A stretch of 64,000 nucleotides of DNA, taken from Siphonodentalium dalli. Lineage: Eukaryota; Mollusca; Scaphopoda; Gadilida; Siphonodentaliidae. The position numbers were made by a program, and so were the translations under genes. Positions 34,864 through 46,870 of the stretch are shown here, piece after piece (positions within the stretch are counted from its first letter, which is position 1; each line of letters opens with the position of its first letter). The DNA lies in assembly GCA_032622095.1 (NCBI GenBank), contig CP136067.1, positions 40,465,549 through 40,529,548 on the forward strand, written 5' to 3'. The notes beneath the pieces are model-generated. The model searched no databases. It saw nothing but the letters and a program-made list of their open reading frames with translations, and had not been told where the DNA came from.

Positions 34864-37800
34864 AATAAAATAATATATAGCATTTGTATAGCGCTTCATC
34901 CCTGGTGTAGCTCGAAGCGCTTGGGACTATATATGCATGTTATATACATGTACAGACATTAGAATATTTACTATCAATGGATACGGAGAATGATGCAATG
35001 TTGCTATCTACGGCTAGTTGTGTGCGGGTAAATATTGAACAGGTGCGTCTTAAGTCGTTGCTTGAAGATGTCGATAGAGTGCGAACGACGAATGTCGAGA
35101 GGGGTGGAGTTCCAGACACTTGGTGCGGCGTGTGTAAACAGACGACGTTCAATATTTTCTTATATTTACCCATGTGAACAGCCAGAAGCTGTTTTTCCTT
35201 TGAACGGAGGTTATCACGGCCTGGTACATACAACGTAAGAATGTCCGAGATATATGCTGGTGCAGATGAATTAAAGTAACGATAGCAGAACGTTGCTAAC
35301 TTGAAATCAATTCGCACGCGCACTGGGAGCCAATGTAGGTTTTTCAAAATTGGAGAGACATGGGTTGATTTCGGAACACGCACTACAATCCTCGCGGCTG
35401 AGTTCTATAGAAGTTGCAGACGACTTAATTGTTCTTGTGAACTTCCCACGAAAAGCGCATTGCAATAGTCCAATCTTGACATAATATTACAAGAAGCAAC
35501 CCTTTTCGCCGCAGGCATTGTTAAGTATGGACGAAGACGACTAAGGCGCATAAGTTCAATTAGTATGGTACGGGAAATGTGTTGTACTTGAGCGTCCATG
35601 GATAACGAATTAGAAATGTTGACACCGAGATTTTTCGCACACGTTGTAGGCTCAATTTCACATCCACAGATGTTCAAACTTCTGATTGTGAATGGTTCGT
35701 GCTTACCGGCTGGGGGACACACAATTACTTCAGTTTTGTCATCATTTAATTTAAGCTTATTAGACAACATCCACCTTTTGACGTCAGAGACACAAAATTC
35801 CACTTTTCTTATTAAAGACAGAACCGTAAATTTGCGTGTTGTCCGCGTACATATGTACGTTGAGTCCATGTTTCCGAATCAAGTTTCCCAGAGGTAGAGT
35901 GTACAATGTGTAGAGAACCGGTCCTAATACGGAGCCTTGAGGAACTCCAAACTTAAGAGACTTTCTGTCAGAAAATAAATCTTTGATTCGTACCATCTGA
36001 ACACGTCCAGTAAGGTAAGACTGGAACCAGGACAGTGCTTTTGCGCTGATTCCGAAGGTCTCTTCCAGGCGCTTAAGCATGACAGAGTGATCTAATGTAA
36101 TAAAAGCTGCAGATAGGTCCAACAGCGTGACGACGGAAACTAGACGGTTGTCTTTAGCGTTCGAGAGGTCGGATGATATCCTAACTAATGCGGTTTATGT
36201 ACTGTGGAACTGGCGATATGCCGATTGAAATTTTTCCATGAGGTTGTTTGTCGTCAGATGTTCCTTTAGTTGCTGGAGAACGAGTTTCTGAAGAATCTTA
36301 GACAATAATGGCAGTCCAGACACAGGCCGATAATTTTTCGGGTCATTCCGTTTAAGTCCTTTCTTTTTGATGAGAGGTGTGATGACTGCTTGTTTGAAAC
36401 ATTCAGGAACGGTTCCATGTTTAAGGCAGAAGTTCATGATGTCAGTGATAGGTTCGATAAGAAGGTCTAAGAATTTAATCAGTAGTTTAGTAGGCAGCGG
36501 ATCAAGAGCGCATGATTTAGGCGGCGATGATAATATGGTTTTCCTTACAGAATCCCATGACACTGGCTTGAAAGAGATCAATTCTGTGCCGGAGAATGTC
36601 GAAAACTCCGAGGGAATATTGTGTTGGTCAAGATTTGCCCGAATTCGTGAGATCTTGTCTTCGAAAAATGTGCTGAATATATTGGGCAAGTCCGCAATCG
36701 GGACGTTTTCTGGAAGCACGAGAGCGTTGGATTTTCCGGACAACTCATTCACTACATTGAATAGAGTTCTAGACGAACTAGCTGAAATGATTTTATCGCT
36801 ATAATAGTCTGTCCTGGCTAATGTTAAGGCTGCGCGGACGACCTTATGTTGCTGAGAATAAAGAAGTCTATGGCAATATAGACCGCTCTTACGCCACTGC
36901 CGTTCAAGCTGGCGTCGTGTTCGCTTGGCTTCTTGTATATCAACATTAATCCATGGTGCTGACGGGCGACGGTGAATCTCCCTCGTAACAGTTGGAGCGA
37001 AGTCATCGAGAACATTCCGAAGGATGGCACTGAAAGCTTCTGCTGGATCGCACTGAGACAGCAGATCCGAAGTGATGCGTTTCAAAATTTCAGCTCGAAA
37101 AGAGACAGGATCGATATCTTTGAGATTCCTAGAGGTGATCTGATCAACTACTATGGGTAGTTTGGTGACGTCGAGGCCGAACGTGATAGCATAATGGTCG
37201 GCGATGTCCATGTCAGCGACGTCTAGAAAACTCAGCTCAGGGTCCCCGGCACGAATAACTACCCAGTCGATAACGTGGCCGTGATCGTTTGTGGCATTCG
37301 CAACGACTTGCTGGAGGTTGTAGTCATTCAAGCAGGTTTTAACCGATAGGACATTGGAGTTTGTAGTAGAGTCAAAATGAAGGTTAAAATCTCCCAATAG
37401 AATAAGCCGTCCACCCCGGCAAACATAATCACTGATATACTCTGGAAAGTGGTTGCAAAAGTTAGATGTTTTGAGATCATTCTCCTTACTGGGTGGAGGT
37501 CGATATAGACATACAAATGTCAGAGTCTGGCCTGAGAAATCTAAATTAAACTCACAGGCTTCGAAAGTTTCAAATCTACAGATCGTTGTAGCCCTTACAG
37601 GAAAGGATTCTCGATGTACGAGAGCGATTCCGCCTCCCGTGCCAGATAATCTGGGGGATGAATGCAGTTCGTACCCGGGTGGTGTCAATTCACACATGAC
37701 AACCCCGTCGCCGGATCCACGAAGCCATGTTTCGGTGATGAATAACATGTCGATCCCCTTGTCTTCAATCAGATCGAAAATAGCTGAAGACTTGTTCCTG

Positions 37801-38374
37801 ACTGATCTTGCATTCACTAGACACACTTTGAGATCATCAGGCTGGACGTTTTTTGAGTTTACTGTTTTCAGAACAAGACGGGAAGAGGTGGATCGATGTT
37901 TACGTCTACCGCCCTTCTTTCCTCCTCTACGCCGCTTTTTGTACGCCGAATGCTGTGATAAGTGATCATCAGGCGAGTCGCGGTTTATTCCGAGAAGTTT
38001 CATTGTAGCAAGTGTAGAGAGACTGGGCAGTGATTTCCACTGAGCGTTAAATTAATTTGAGTTGCTGTACACTGTGTGCCAGTGTAGTCCACGCGCTAAT
38101 TGAATTTGTTCTTTCTCCTTGGTTATCAGGGTGGATTGCGACTGAATGTGCAATTACCGGAACGATACAAAGAATAATTGTGAAATGAAAAGTCCTTAAA
38201 AGTCCCAAAAAACACAACGAAGTCAGCATAATTTCTAGAAATTCCGTGTGGTCGATCAGAAACTAAATTGTCTGCGGAATTTCAGAAGTTAAATCCAGAT
38301 AGAAATGCCGTAAAACTTGCATATTTCGTCAGAGCGATCGTGACTGCTGCCTGTTAAGCGCTGAGCACTAATCA
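34864..38374 (-). mobile_element. LINE-B: CR1/L2-like retrotransposon nested in LINE-A
   Basis: CAGAT flanks both sides (34859-34863 and 38375-38379), a 5-bp TSD. Deleting LINE-B and one repeat restores the LINE-A reading LNDLEEFLKSEGG across the junction. The 3.5-kb element has ~370 bp of leader, one ORF with endonuclease and RT, and a 3'UTR with ATAGCGCTT and AAGCGCTTGG on the plus strand. Its minus-strand 3' end is an AT-rich simple tail (TATTATTTTATTAT). No ORF1 is present, so it is either 5'-truncated or of an ORF2-only type. Confidence 0.9.
35004..38003 (-). pseudogene. LINE-B endonuclease/reverse transcriptase ORF, inactivated
   Basis: The start ATG at 38003 is followed by a basic stretch (KKRRRGGKKGGRRKHR). 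The APE endonuclease spans about residues 58-280: CLVNARSV, FITETWL, GTGGGIALVHR, FVCLYRPP, LLGDFNLHF, DMDIADHYAI. The RT starts at about residue 500: VITPLIKKKG, NYRPVSGLPLLSKILQKLV, FQSAYR, FGVPQGSVLGPVLYTLY. The tail has RLDYCNALF, LHWLPV and FKQRLKTHLF, as in CR1/L2 proteins. Lesions: in-frame stops at 36195-36197 and 35405-35407, frameshifts near 35820 and 35170, and YADN in place of YADD at the polymerase site. The Asp-to-Asn change removes a metal ligand needed for catalysis. Confidence 0.93.
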
Positions 38375-38379
38375 CAGAT

Positions 38380-39481
38380 CGTTCAGGTAAAGTAAGAATA
38401 ACAGGGGATGATAGGTTCGCACCTTGTCTTACCCCAGATAAACATGGGAAACAATCGGATGTCTGCTCTCGCCCATTCGAACTTTCGATTTAATGTTAGT
38501 GTACATGTTTTTAATAACTGTGGGTAGTTTCCCATATATACTAATGGTCGAAAGTTTGTACCAAAGTCCTTGTCGCCATATTTTGTCAAATGCCTTCTCA
38601 AAGTCAATGAAAGCACAGTACAAATTCCTGTTAAGTGCCTTCGAAATTTCGGATAGTAAATGTAGAACAAATATATTATCCGTCGTGGAATAACCTTTTC
38701 TGAAACCCGCCTGGTTCTCACATAGAGTTTCGTTATCTTCAATGTAATCATATAATCTATTTGAGAGAATCTTCGTAAATAACTTCCCAAAGCAGCTCAA
38801 AAGGGTAATGGGTCTGTAATTTTTTGGATTTCCCTTATCACCTTTATTTTTACACAGTGGAATAATTGTTCCAATCCCCCATATTTCTGCTACACAGCCT
38901 GATTCAAAAACTAAATTAAATGTTTTGCAGTATATGTCAATCAGGGTATCGGAGGATGCCTTGAGATTTTCATTGAGAATTCCATCTTCACCTGGGGATT
39001 TCATATTTTTAAAACTCTTTATAGCTTTAGTTACTTCTTCCCTGTCTACTGTTCGATTTAGATTGTTATTCGTATTGCTTGCTTCATTGTTCATATTTAA
39101 GTCTTCTGTAATTGTTTCGGAATTAAGTAATCGAAAATGTTCCTCTAATGATTCGATTTCTATTTCGCTGTGCCTATTTTTCCCTTGTTTATTAAGTATT
39201 GACCAACATTTTTTCGAGTTTACTTTTTTAAGTTTAGAGATTTCACACGTGATATTTTCTCGGTGTAGTGCTATTGCATTGTCCATTGTGCGTTTGTATT
39301 TACTGGCCATTTCGCGTACCATTTGTTTTGTACTATCGTTACGTTGTAGCATATGACATCGCTCGGCTTTGCGATATTCTTTTCGCGCTCTCTGGCATGA
39401 TGAATTAAACCAAGGCTTGTTGTCCTTTCTTCGCTTTTTCGGCTTTTTAATATTAGGCCCAAATGTATCATACGACGACAT
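38380..39481 (-). pseudogene. LINE-A reverse transcriptase, N-terminal half
   Basis: This frame carries KKPKKRRKDNKPWFN, SPGEDGILNENLK, GIGTIIPLCKNKG, NPKNYRPITLLSCFGKLFTK, LCENQAGFRKGYSTTDNIF and AFIDFEKAFDKIWRQGLW, which are RT blocks before the active site. A frameshift at about 38470-38478 precedes SDCFPCLSGVRQGANLS. Sequence ends in LLFLLYLNDL, where LINE-B has inserted. The active-site half is at 33646-34858. Confidence 0.9.
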
Positions 39482-39689
39482 AAGGAGGACGTGCGATATC
39501 CTGGCAGCTATTTAATTGATTTCCGTATTACTAGTGGTAGAGGGGGAACAACCGTTCAACAACAATCGCAATTCTGTGATTTCCACAGGGTCCAGGTTCC
39601 ATATAAACTCAGTTGTTTTGGAAGAGTCCCATTTATGGGTAAGATTAGTATATGATTTGTCATCTCGTATATCTGCATTGTATTTCATA

Positions 39690-40030
39690 TCAGCCCAACG
39701 GCGTATTAGTAATCTGGTGAGTCGGATATGGATACATGACTTAAAACTCATATCAGCCCAACGGTGTATTCGTAAACTGGTGATTCGGATATGGACATAT
39801 GACTTAAAACTCCTATCAGCCCAACGGCGTATTGGCAAACTGGTGATTCGGATATGGATAGATGACTTAAAACTCATATCAGCCCAACTGTGTATTGGTC
39901 AGCTGGTGATTCGGATGTGGATACATGACTTAAAACTCACATTAGCCCAACGGTGTAGTGGCCAGCTGGTGATTCGGATATGGATAGATGACTTAAAACT
40001 CAAATCAGCCCAATGGTGTATTGATCAGCA
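39690..40030 (-). repeat. 63-bp (21-codon) minisatellite inside LINE-A linker
   Basis: About 5.5 copies of a unit with ATCAGCCCAACGGTGTATT, GGTGATTCGGATATGGATA and GACTTAAAACTC lie between the endonuclease and RT parts of LINE-A. The period is an exact multiple of three, so the minus-strand frame stays open through several copies as RRWADMSFKS.IHIRIT repeats. The repeats probably arose by slippage after insertion; no such linker is usual for LINE ORF2. Confidence 0.88.
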
Positions 40031-40301
40031 GGCATGACATGAACATTGCCAAATATAGAATATTGTTTATGTGTGGTTGACAAAGCTTTTAAATGAAACT
40101 AATTATGAAATTTAAAAGAGTTACAGAGTTATATATGCATGGTATTTCATAGGTACTGCTATTCCGGTTGAGATACGTTTATGAACATCTGAGAACAATT
40201 TATTTGTCTCTTCGACTGCGAAGTCTACGATCAATGGCAGTGCATTTAAAGAACAAATCATATGCGTCTCGACAGGTGTAAGTCCCTATTTCCCGGTCGG
40301 T

Positions 40302-40786
40302 TCATAATCTTCCGTTTATTATTACTAGGTTGTTGTTTTGACAAACGCTCAGTAATTGGCGACCGAAATTATTCGAAACTCTATCCATACTATGCCTCTT
40401 TAAGGGCATCCCACACTCTTCGAGTGACGCTTCTGTAGATACATCATTGTCGTATATGTCAATTTCATTTTCTTCATTGGGGATATAGTCTAAATTATGA
40501 GAGGTACGTGCATTGAAATCGCCAGTTACAAAAATGTTATCATATCGTTCCCGCATGTGCAAAATATTCCCATCAAGAATACTATAGGCTGAGTTAGATA
40601 CATATCTAGTTCCTTCTGGTGGAACATAGACTGCACCCACAATAATTTTAACATTGTGATGACAAATTTCCAACCAGTGAATAAATGCACAGTTCGTATG
40701 CAATATACGTGTCGATGCTTTTAAATCTGATTTGACACCAATAATGATTCCGCCGGATTTAACACGTGAAAGTTTTGTTCGGTTTT
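40302..40786 (-). pseudogene. LINE-A endonuclease domain, N-terminally truncated
   Basis: From 40786 downwards the minus strand reads TKLSRVKSGGIIIGVKS, then IIVGAVYVPPEG, NIFVTGDFNART and RQLLSVCQNNNLVIINGRL, the second half of an APE-type endonuclease. An in-frame stop follows NGRL at 40302. Past the stop, GTYTCRDAYDLFF continues the domain. The first half of the endonuclease is missing, consistent with 5' truncation during insertion. Confidence 0.85.
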
Positions 40787-40830
40787 GCTCTCACATGTCA
40801 TACAACCGTTCTTATATACAGAATTAACTT
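40787..40830 (+). repeat. Remaining 47-bp satellite unit right of LINE-A
   Basis: GCTCTCACATGTCATACAAC and CTTATATACAGAATTAAC match the satellite at 32929-33343 in the same orientation, showing that LINE-A split the array. Confidence 0.88.
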
Positions 40831-41264
40831 TTCAAATTTATTTGTTTGGTTGCGACAGGAAGACGACCTGATATGTCATGTCTACATAATGCATCTCCTT
40901 GTGTAGTCCTTTTTGTATTTGTATATTTTTATATGATTTGCTATAAAATAAAATATTCTGATTCTACGTCTGGTATAAGCCTTGGATAGTACCGTTCTCG
41001 GACATAAAACATCATATCGCCTACCAATATGCGTAGCTGGTTTACGTTCGAGGAAACTTTGAATAGTCTTTTCATAGCACAACTAGACTAATTCACGTTT
41101 TTGGTGCAACCAATCCACACAATCTAATGGGATCGTGGTGGGTTATAATTTGTTTAAGTGAAATAAAAGAATTTGATGGAAAATCATGACTTTCACTGGA
41201 CACCTGCATAGAGCATAGGACTAAGTTGGTATCCGGAAATAACTAACCACAACATACAGGAAGT
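40831..41264. other. Intron sequence, nothing recognised
   Basis: No repeat partner or coding motif is visible between the satellite unit and the minisatellite at 41265. Confidence 0.4.
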
Positions 41265-41735
41265 GGGGAGGGGGTTCTGACATCATAATTGTGAGATAGA
41301 GAGGGGTACTGACATCATAATTGTGAGATAGGGAGGGGTACTTTACATCATAATTTTGAGATAGAGAGGGTACTGACATCATAATTGTGAGATAGAGATG
41401 GGTACTTATATCATAATTGTGAGATAGAGAGGGGTACTGACATCATAATTGTGAGATAGATAGGGGTACTGACATCATAATTGTGATATAGAGAGGGTAC
41501 TGTACATCATAATTGTGAGATTGGGAGGGGTAATGAACATCATAATTTTGCGATGGGGAGGGGGTAATGTACGTCATAATTTGTGAGATGGGGTGGGTAA
41601 TGTACATCATAATTGTGGGATGGGGAAGGGGTGATATGTATCATAAATGTGAGATGGGGTCATGTACATCATACTGAGATGGGGAGGGGGTACTATACAG
41701 CATAACTTGGATGGAAATGAGGTAATGTATGTCAT
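41265..41735 (+). repeat. ~33-bp minisatellite, about 14 copies
   Basis: The unit is close to ACATCATAATTGTGAGATAG plus AGAGGGGTACTG. Copies 1-7 are uniform, and later ones drift to GATGGGGAGGGGGTAATGT. Strand asymmetry is marked: G-rich on the plus strand. Confidence 0.9.
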
Positions 41736-42154
41736 AACCATATATTTAGGAATTTACAAACAATATTCATCTAATGGACTACGATAACATTTAACTATAT
41801 TTATGAGGAACTATAATCATCCAATGTACTGCGACAACCTTTATCTATATTTGTGTAAATACATGGGTGTGTAACTACTCTGTATACTTAATAGATACAT
41901 GGATATGCTCTATACTTTTATCGCGTGATTACAACTTTACATAGCCGATGAATAATGAACCGTTCTACTGTGCTAACTATTTTTGTTGACTTCTAGATAA
42001 CCGTGGGTTCACGCCTACCGGTTACCAGTCGAACCATCACGCTGGTTTTTATCTGCCTGCTCGGTGTGTCGGTGTGGTGTTTGCGCACCTTGTCCTAAGA
42101 TGTCATGTCTTGACATCCCATTTGCCATTATTGGCATAAACCATAAAACATAAC

Positions 42155-42440
42155 TACCCATATAAAAATGTACCTGGGTAAATCTTGGTGTTTACCTAGG
42201 TATACCCCGGTACATATAGGTTTTACCCTGGTTCCACCCAGGTCACACCCAGGTTACACCCAGGTAAATCAGGGATTTATATAGATTTACCCAGGTGTTT
42301 TCGATATATGTTAGGTATAAACCCCAGTTTACCCGGGTTTTTACGGATTTACACCCAGGTATTTACACCAGGTATTTACACCAGGGTTTCGCCCAGGTAT
42401 TTACTACAGTGTTCACCCGGATATATACACCTGTGGTATT
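42155..42440. repeat. CCTGGGT-rich repeat block sharing an end with 55653-56505
   Basis: It starts ACCCATATAAAAATGTACC and TGGGTAAATC, which is the inverse complement of 56475-56505. Inside, ACCCAGGT and CCTGGGT motifs recur at short, irregular spacing (for example CACCCAGGTTACACCCAGG). It appears to be one copy of a dispersed family with a fixed end and an expandable CCAGGTGTA core. Confidence 0.7.
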
Positions 42441-42464
42441 TTGTTAAACTGTATAATCTGCATT

Positions 42465-44305
42465 GAAGTCACCTTATTAACCCTTTCTATATTACAGCAC
42501 CATTGGCGTGTAGTTACCTTATTAACCATTCTATATTAAATCATTAATTGACAGGTAGTTACCTTATTAACCCTTTCTATACTAAGTAACATTGGTGAGT
42601 AGTTACATTATTAACACTTTCTATATTAAAGCACCATTGATGTGAAGTTACCTTATTAACCCTTTCTTTATTAAAGCATCATTGACGCGTAGTTACCTTA
42701 TTAACCCTTTCTATATTAAAATATCATTGATGTGTAGTTACAATGTTAACCCTTTCTATAGTATAGCATCATTGACGGGTAGTTGGCTCCTTAACTCTGT
42801 ATATATCAAAGTATCATTGTCGTATATAGTTACCTTATTAACCCTTTCTATACTAAGTACCGTTGGCGTGTAGTTACCTTATTAACCCTTTCTATATTAA
42901 AGCATTAATTGACAGGTAGTTACCTTATTAACCCTTTCTATACTAAGTATCATTGGTGAGTAGTTGCATTATTAACCCTTTCTATATTAAAGCGCCATTG
43001 GCGGGTAGTTACCTTATTAACCATTTATGTATTAAAGCATCATTGACGTGTAGTTACCTTATTATAACCCTCTCTATATTAAAGCATCATTATTGCTGGG
43101 TAGTTATCTTATTAACCCGTTCTATACTAAGTATCATTGGTGAGTAGTTACAGTATTAACCCTTTCTATATTAAAGCATCATTGACGTGAAGTTACCTTA
43201 TTAACCATTTCTGTATTAAAGCAGCATTGACATGTAGTTACCTTATTAGCCCTTTCTTTGTTAAAATATCATTGACGTGTAGTTACCATGTTAACCCTTT
43301 CTATATTAAAGCATCGTTGACGGGTAGTTGCCTAATTAACCCTCTATATACTAAAGTATCATTGTCGTGTAGTTACCTTACCAACCCTTTCTATACTAAG
43401 TATCATTGGCGTGTAGTTACCTTATTAACCTTTTTTATATTAAAGCATTAATTGACAGGTAGTTACATTAAACAACCCTTTCTATACTAAGTATCATTGG
43501 TGAGTAGTTACATTATAAACCATTTCTATATTAAAGCGCCATTGGCGGGTAATTACCTTATTAACCATTTTTGTATCAAAGCATCATTGACGTGCAGTTA
43601 CCATATTATAACACTTTCTATATTAAAGCATCATTGACTGATAGTTACCATATTAACCCTTTCTATATTAAAGCACCATTGGCGTGTAATTACCTTATTA
43701 ACCCTTTCTACGTTGAAGCAATAATTGACAGGCAGTTACCTTATTAACCCTTTTTATAATGAGTATCATTGGTGATTAGTTACATTATTAACCCTTTCTA
43801 CAATAAAGCATCATTGACATGTAGTTATCATAGTAGCCAGTTATATATTATAGCATCATGGACGGTAGTTACCATATTAACCCTTTCTATATTAAAGCAC
43901 CATTGGCGTGTAATTACCATATTAACCCTTTCTATATTAAAACATCATTGACGTGTAGTTACCCTATTAGCCCTTTCTATATTTAAGCATCATTGACGTG
44001 TAGAACTTTATCTTATTAACCCTTTCTTTATTAAAGCATCATTGACATGTAGTTACCTTAGTAACAATTTCTACACTAAAGCATTATTGACGGGTAGTTA
44101 CCTTATTAACCCTTTCTATATTAAAGCATCATTGACAAGAAGTTAAATTATTAACCTTCTATAATAAGTATCATTGCCGTGTAGTTAGTTACCTTATAAA
44201 ACCTTTCTATATTAAGACGTCGATCATTGACGGGTAGTTGTTACCTTATTAATCATTTATGTATTCAAGCATCATTGACGAGTAGTTACCTTATTACTTG
44301 AAGTT
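42465..44305 (+). repeat. 45-bp minisatellite, about 41 copies
   Basis: The unit is close to AGTTACCTTATTAACCCTTT plus CTATATTAAAGCATCATTGA and CGTGT. Some units are 46 bp or longer. Variants such as TACTAAGTATCATTGG.GAG recur every several units, revealing a higher-order repeat. Because 45 is a multiple of three, long spurious frames with 15-residue repeats appear; they are not genes. Confidence 0.95.
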
Positions 44306-45034
44306 TATTATGACAGTATGACAATACACTACCCCGGACAAATGAAGCAATATCATACTTTATCTAACAGCCTAGCTATAATTAGTGAACATTAAACTGA
44401 CAAACAGACAATTTTCAGGGCCATTATTTAATATTAAAGGGATACAAAATAAAGAGATTTCTAATTATCAGTAAGAATTATTCCTTAAGTGATACTTATT
44501 ATTTCAAATAAATGATTGCATATACTATAGTAGACCATATACCAACAGGAAAATATTAGTGAATACAATTATTGTGTTTCAAAATTCGTTTCGTTTCGTT
44601 TCTGCAGCCAAATTACAATCTTAACTTTTAGTTATCGTTCTTCAAAATGAAGCGCGGATTATTCCTTGTGGTATTTTGAGTTAATTTTGTCGCGAATCAA
44701 CGCGGATTGACATAAGGAAATGGTGTATTGGCTACAAACGGATAAACTGTGGACTTATATATAAGATTCGCCGATTTCTCCCCATGGATGTGCGCAAATA
44801 TCGAAAAAGACTGAATTTCATGTGACAAAAAATATTTCAATTCCCGGAACAGTAAGAATTAAGCTACGATAACGAAACGGATCAACTATAGTATTGAACA
44901 GTACCTCAGCTACCTGGCCATAACCAGAATATTTTCTCAAAATTGAATTTGTGGTACCGGTACAATCATGATGTAGTGCCAGTGGCCTGCTCATAATGCA
45001 CCTGTCCAGAAGAAGAAGAATTGAGAAGTTTGAA
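44306..45034. other. Intron sequence, nothing recognised
   Basis: Unassigned AT-rich DNA between the 45-bp minisatellite and the LINE-C fragment. Confidence 0.4.
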
Positions 45035-45612
45035 GATCATGGACATTGGACTACGCAGACACCATCTGGGACCCCTACCAACAAAATCACATCGACAAGC
45101 TGGAAAGAATCCAGCGTAGAGCAGCCCGTTTCATTAAAAGAGACTATAAGAGCAAAGAAGATGGATATATGACCAAGATCCTCTACGAGCTAGATTTACC
45201 AACATTGCAGAAACGGCGGAAAATAAATCGGCTGGGATTCATGAGTAAGGTGGTGGGTGGATTGGTCCCGGCTATACCACCTAATCAATACTTTACACCC
45301 GAAACAAGGCGTCTTAGATCGCAGAGCAAAGTTCTGACAGGCTACGTCACCAGCCAAATTCCTCGGCACCTAATTTAAAGGAACAACAGTCAGTGCTACG
45401 AGGCTATACCATACGTGTCAGCTCAGTTCGCTAATTCCACATTTGTTCGAACTATATGCGACTGGAATCAGCTGGAGGAATCCTTAATCCTACAACAACA
45501 GCCTGTGGATTCCTTCAAGAGTGCGCTGAAGGAAAAGATCTGAGACTCTCTCGCCCGCTGCGAAATTACCATAATTGGGATCTGCAGCGTAACCATTCAG
45601 ATTCAGATTGAT
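45035..45612 (+). pseudogene. LINE-C: 3' end of a LINE RT ORF with ATTCAG tail
   Basis: The plus strand encodes DYADTIWDPYQQNHIDKLER and IQRRAARFIKRDY, the post-RT tail typical of Jockey/CR1-type LINEs. It continues with YELDLPTLQKRRKINRLGFM, a stop after PRHLI, then in frame to FANSTFVRTICDWNQLEE, VDSFKSALKEKI and another stop at about 45541. The 3' end carries ATTCAGATTCAGATT, a simple-repeat tail. The fragment is severely 5'-truncated, as is usual for LINE copies, and is on the strand opposite to LINE-A and LINE-B. Confidence 0.85.
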
Positions 45613-45789
45613 CCACGATAGTAAGGGGTCAGTACATGTAGTAAGTACTGATAGTGATAAGCCTGCTGTACAATAATACTACTTTTGCTGTTTTACTGGT
45701 CTTAACTGAGTACTGTGTCAATGTGACATTGTTAATTCAGTTCCACTCTAATGTACATTAACTGGCAATGATGCATCTGACGCTATTAA

Positions 45790-46005
45790 AGGCACCGGTA
45801 ATCCCTAAATACCAGGAGGACGCGGCATAGAAACTTGGTACAACAGTTGTTACACGACAAAGAAAATTATCAACAAGCTTAGTGAGCGTCATCATCAAAA
45901 TTGCAAATTAAAACACGGCAATGGTAAATTGGTAATCCCTACATACCAGGAGGACAAGGCATTGAAACTTGGGACAACAGTTGTTACACGGCAAAGAAAT
46001 TTAAA
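45790..46005 (+). repeat. Tandem duplication, ~132-bp period
   Basis: GGTAATCCCTAAATACCAGG and AGTTGTTACACGACAAAGAAA at about 45790-45872 recur at about 45923-46003 with few differences. Two copies are present. Confidence 0.8.
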
Positions 46006-46308
46006 ACACACTGTGCACAGATGAATGTTTATACATGTACTGTGCAGTCGAGATCTCCTGGACTACAAATATTTAAGGATTATACTATTTGATGAGTAGA
46101 TGCGTGACTGATAAAAGAATTAGAGACTCCATATTTACTCGGAAGATAACAGTATACGATGCCATACAGTTGTTCCATAACACCTCAACCTTTGGTGGAT
46201 ATTAACAGTAAAACTAATGAAAATGATGAAAGCCAGACTCAACATCAAGACAACATGTGCATGCATAAGTGACGGTTCAATGATTTTGACTCCATCAGAT
46301 GATATTTA

Positions 46309-46686
46309 AGCGACACCAATTTTTAAGTCTGGTTTACGATGTGGGGAGAAAAAAAGTAGATGCAGGAGGGAAAAAAATAAAAATAAAAAAGATTGTCCCC
46401 CCAATTTATATCAAGTAAATCGTGGAATTTTACATAAATTTTACAAAAATTGTGAAAAAATGTTTTTGAATGAAATTCTGTTCAAACCAAACAAGACATA
46501 TCTTGTCATGAAATACATGAAAATATGGATCTGTAAATGATCATAAGCAGAACCGGATGCGACAGCACATGAAAATCAGTACGCGTGTAAAATATTTTGG
46601 GACAAAAAAAGTTAAATTTTTTTTCATGAAATGGAAACTAAGTTGTAGGAGGTGTTCGTAAACCAGACTTAAAAATTGGTGTCGCC
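46309..46686 (+). mobile_element. Harbinger-like MITE, copy 1
   Basis: The ends are GCGACACCAATTTTTAAGTC and TGGTTTACGA, as inverted repeats of about 32 bp. TTA flanks both ends (46306-46308 and 46687-46689), the TWA-type 3-bp target of PIF/Harbinger elements. Inside are GATGCAGGAGGG, a purine-rich tract and a CCCCCC run. The second copy is at 53666-54062, inverted. Confidence 0.85.
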
Positions 46687-46870
46687 TTAGGCTCATGTTA
46701 ACACAGGATCACATATTCTCAAAATAATTGTCTCCCTCAAGTTGGCCTCAACCATACTAGTATTTATATTTGATAGAACCTCAGTGAGACCATGTTGAAA
46801 ATTACCATCAATGCAGTTCCAGTGTTGACGCAACGCGGTCATGTTACTTCAAACCAGTTGCAATGTTCCT

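Larger units (their letters stand above)
33344..40786 (-). mobile_element. LINE-A: 5'-truncated APE-type non-LTR retrotransposon, interrupted
   Basis: This minus-strand LINE is flanked by GCTCT on both sides (33339-33343 and 40787-40791) and sits inside the 47-bp satellite. Reading from 40786 down it has: endonuclease remainder, an expanded linker minisatellite, the N-terminal half of reverse transcriptase, LINE-B inserted at 34864-38374, the C-terminal RT half with YADD, a Cys-rich tail, and a 3'UTR with a (CAT)n tract. Start of ORF2 and any ORF1 are missing at the 5' end. NQAGFRKGYSTTDNIF and FIDFEKAFDKIW are typical of I/Nimb-like or RTE-like LINEs; the clade is unresolved. Confidence 0.85.

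Noticed and set aside
36367-37965. Plus-strand frames of 145 and 170 residues
   Set aside because: They are antisense shadows of the LINE-B endonuclease/RT ORF, which has clear family motifs on the minus strand.
42682-43951. Frames of 60-74 residues with internal repeats
   Set aside because: The 45-bp minisatellite period is a multiple of three, which keeps frames open by chance.
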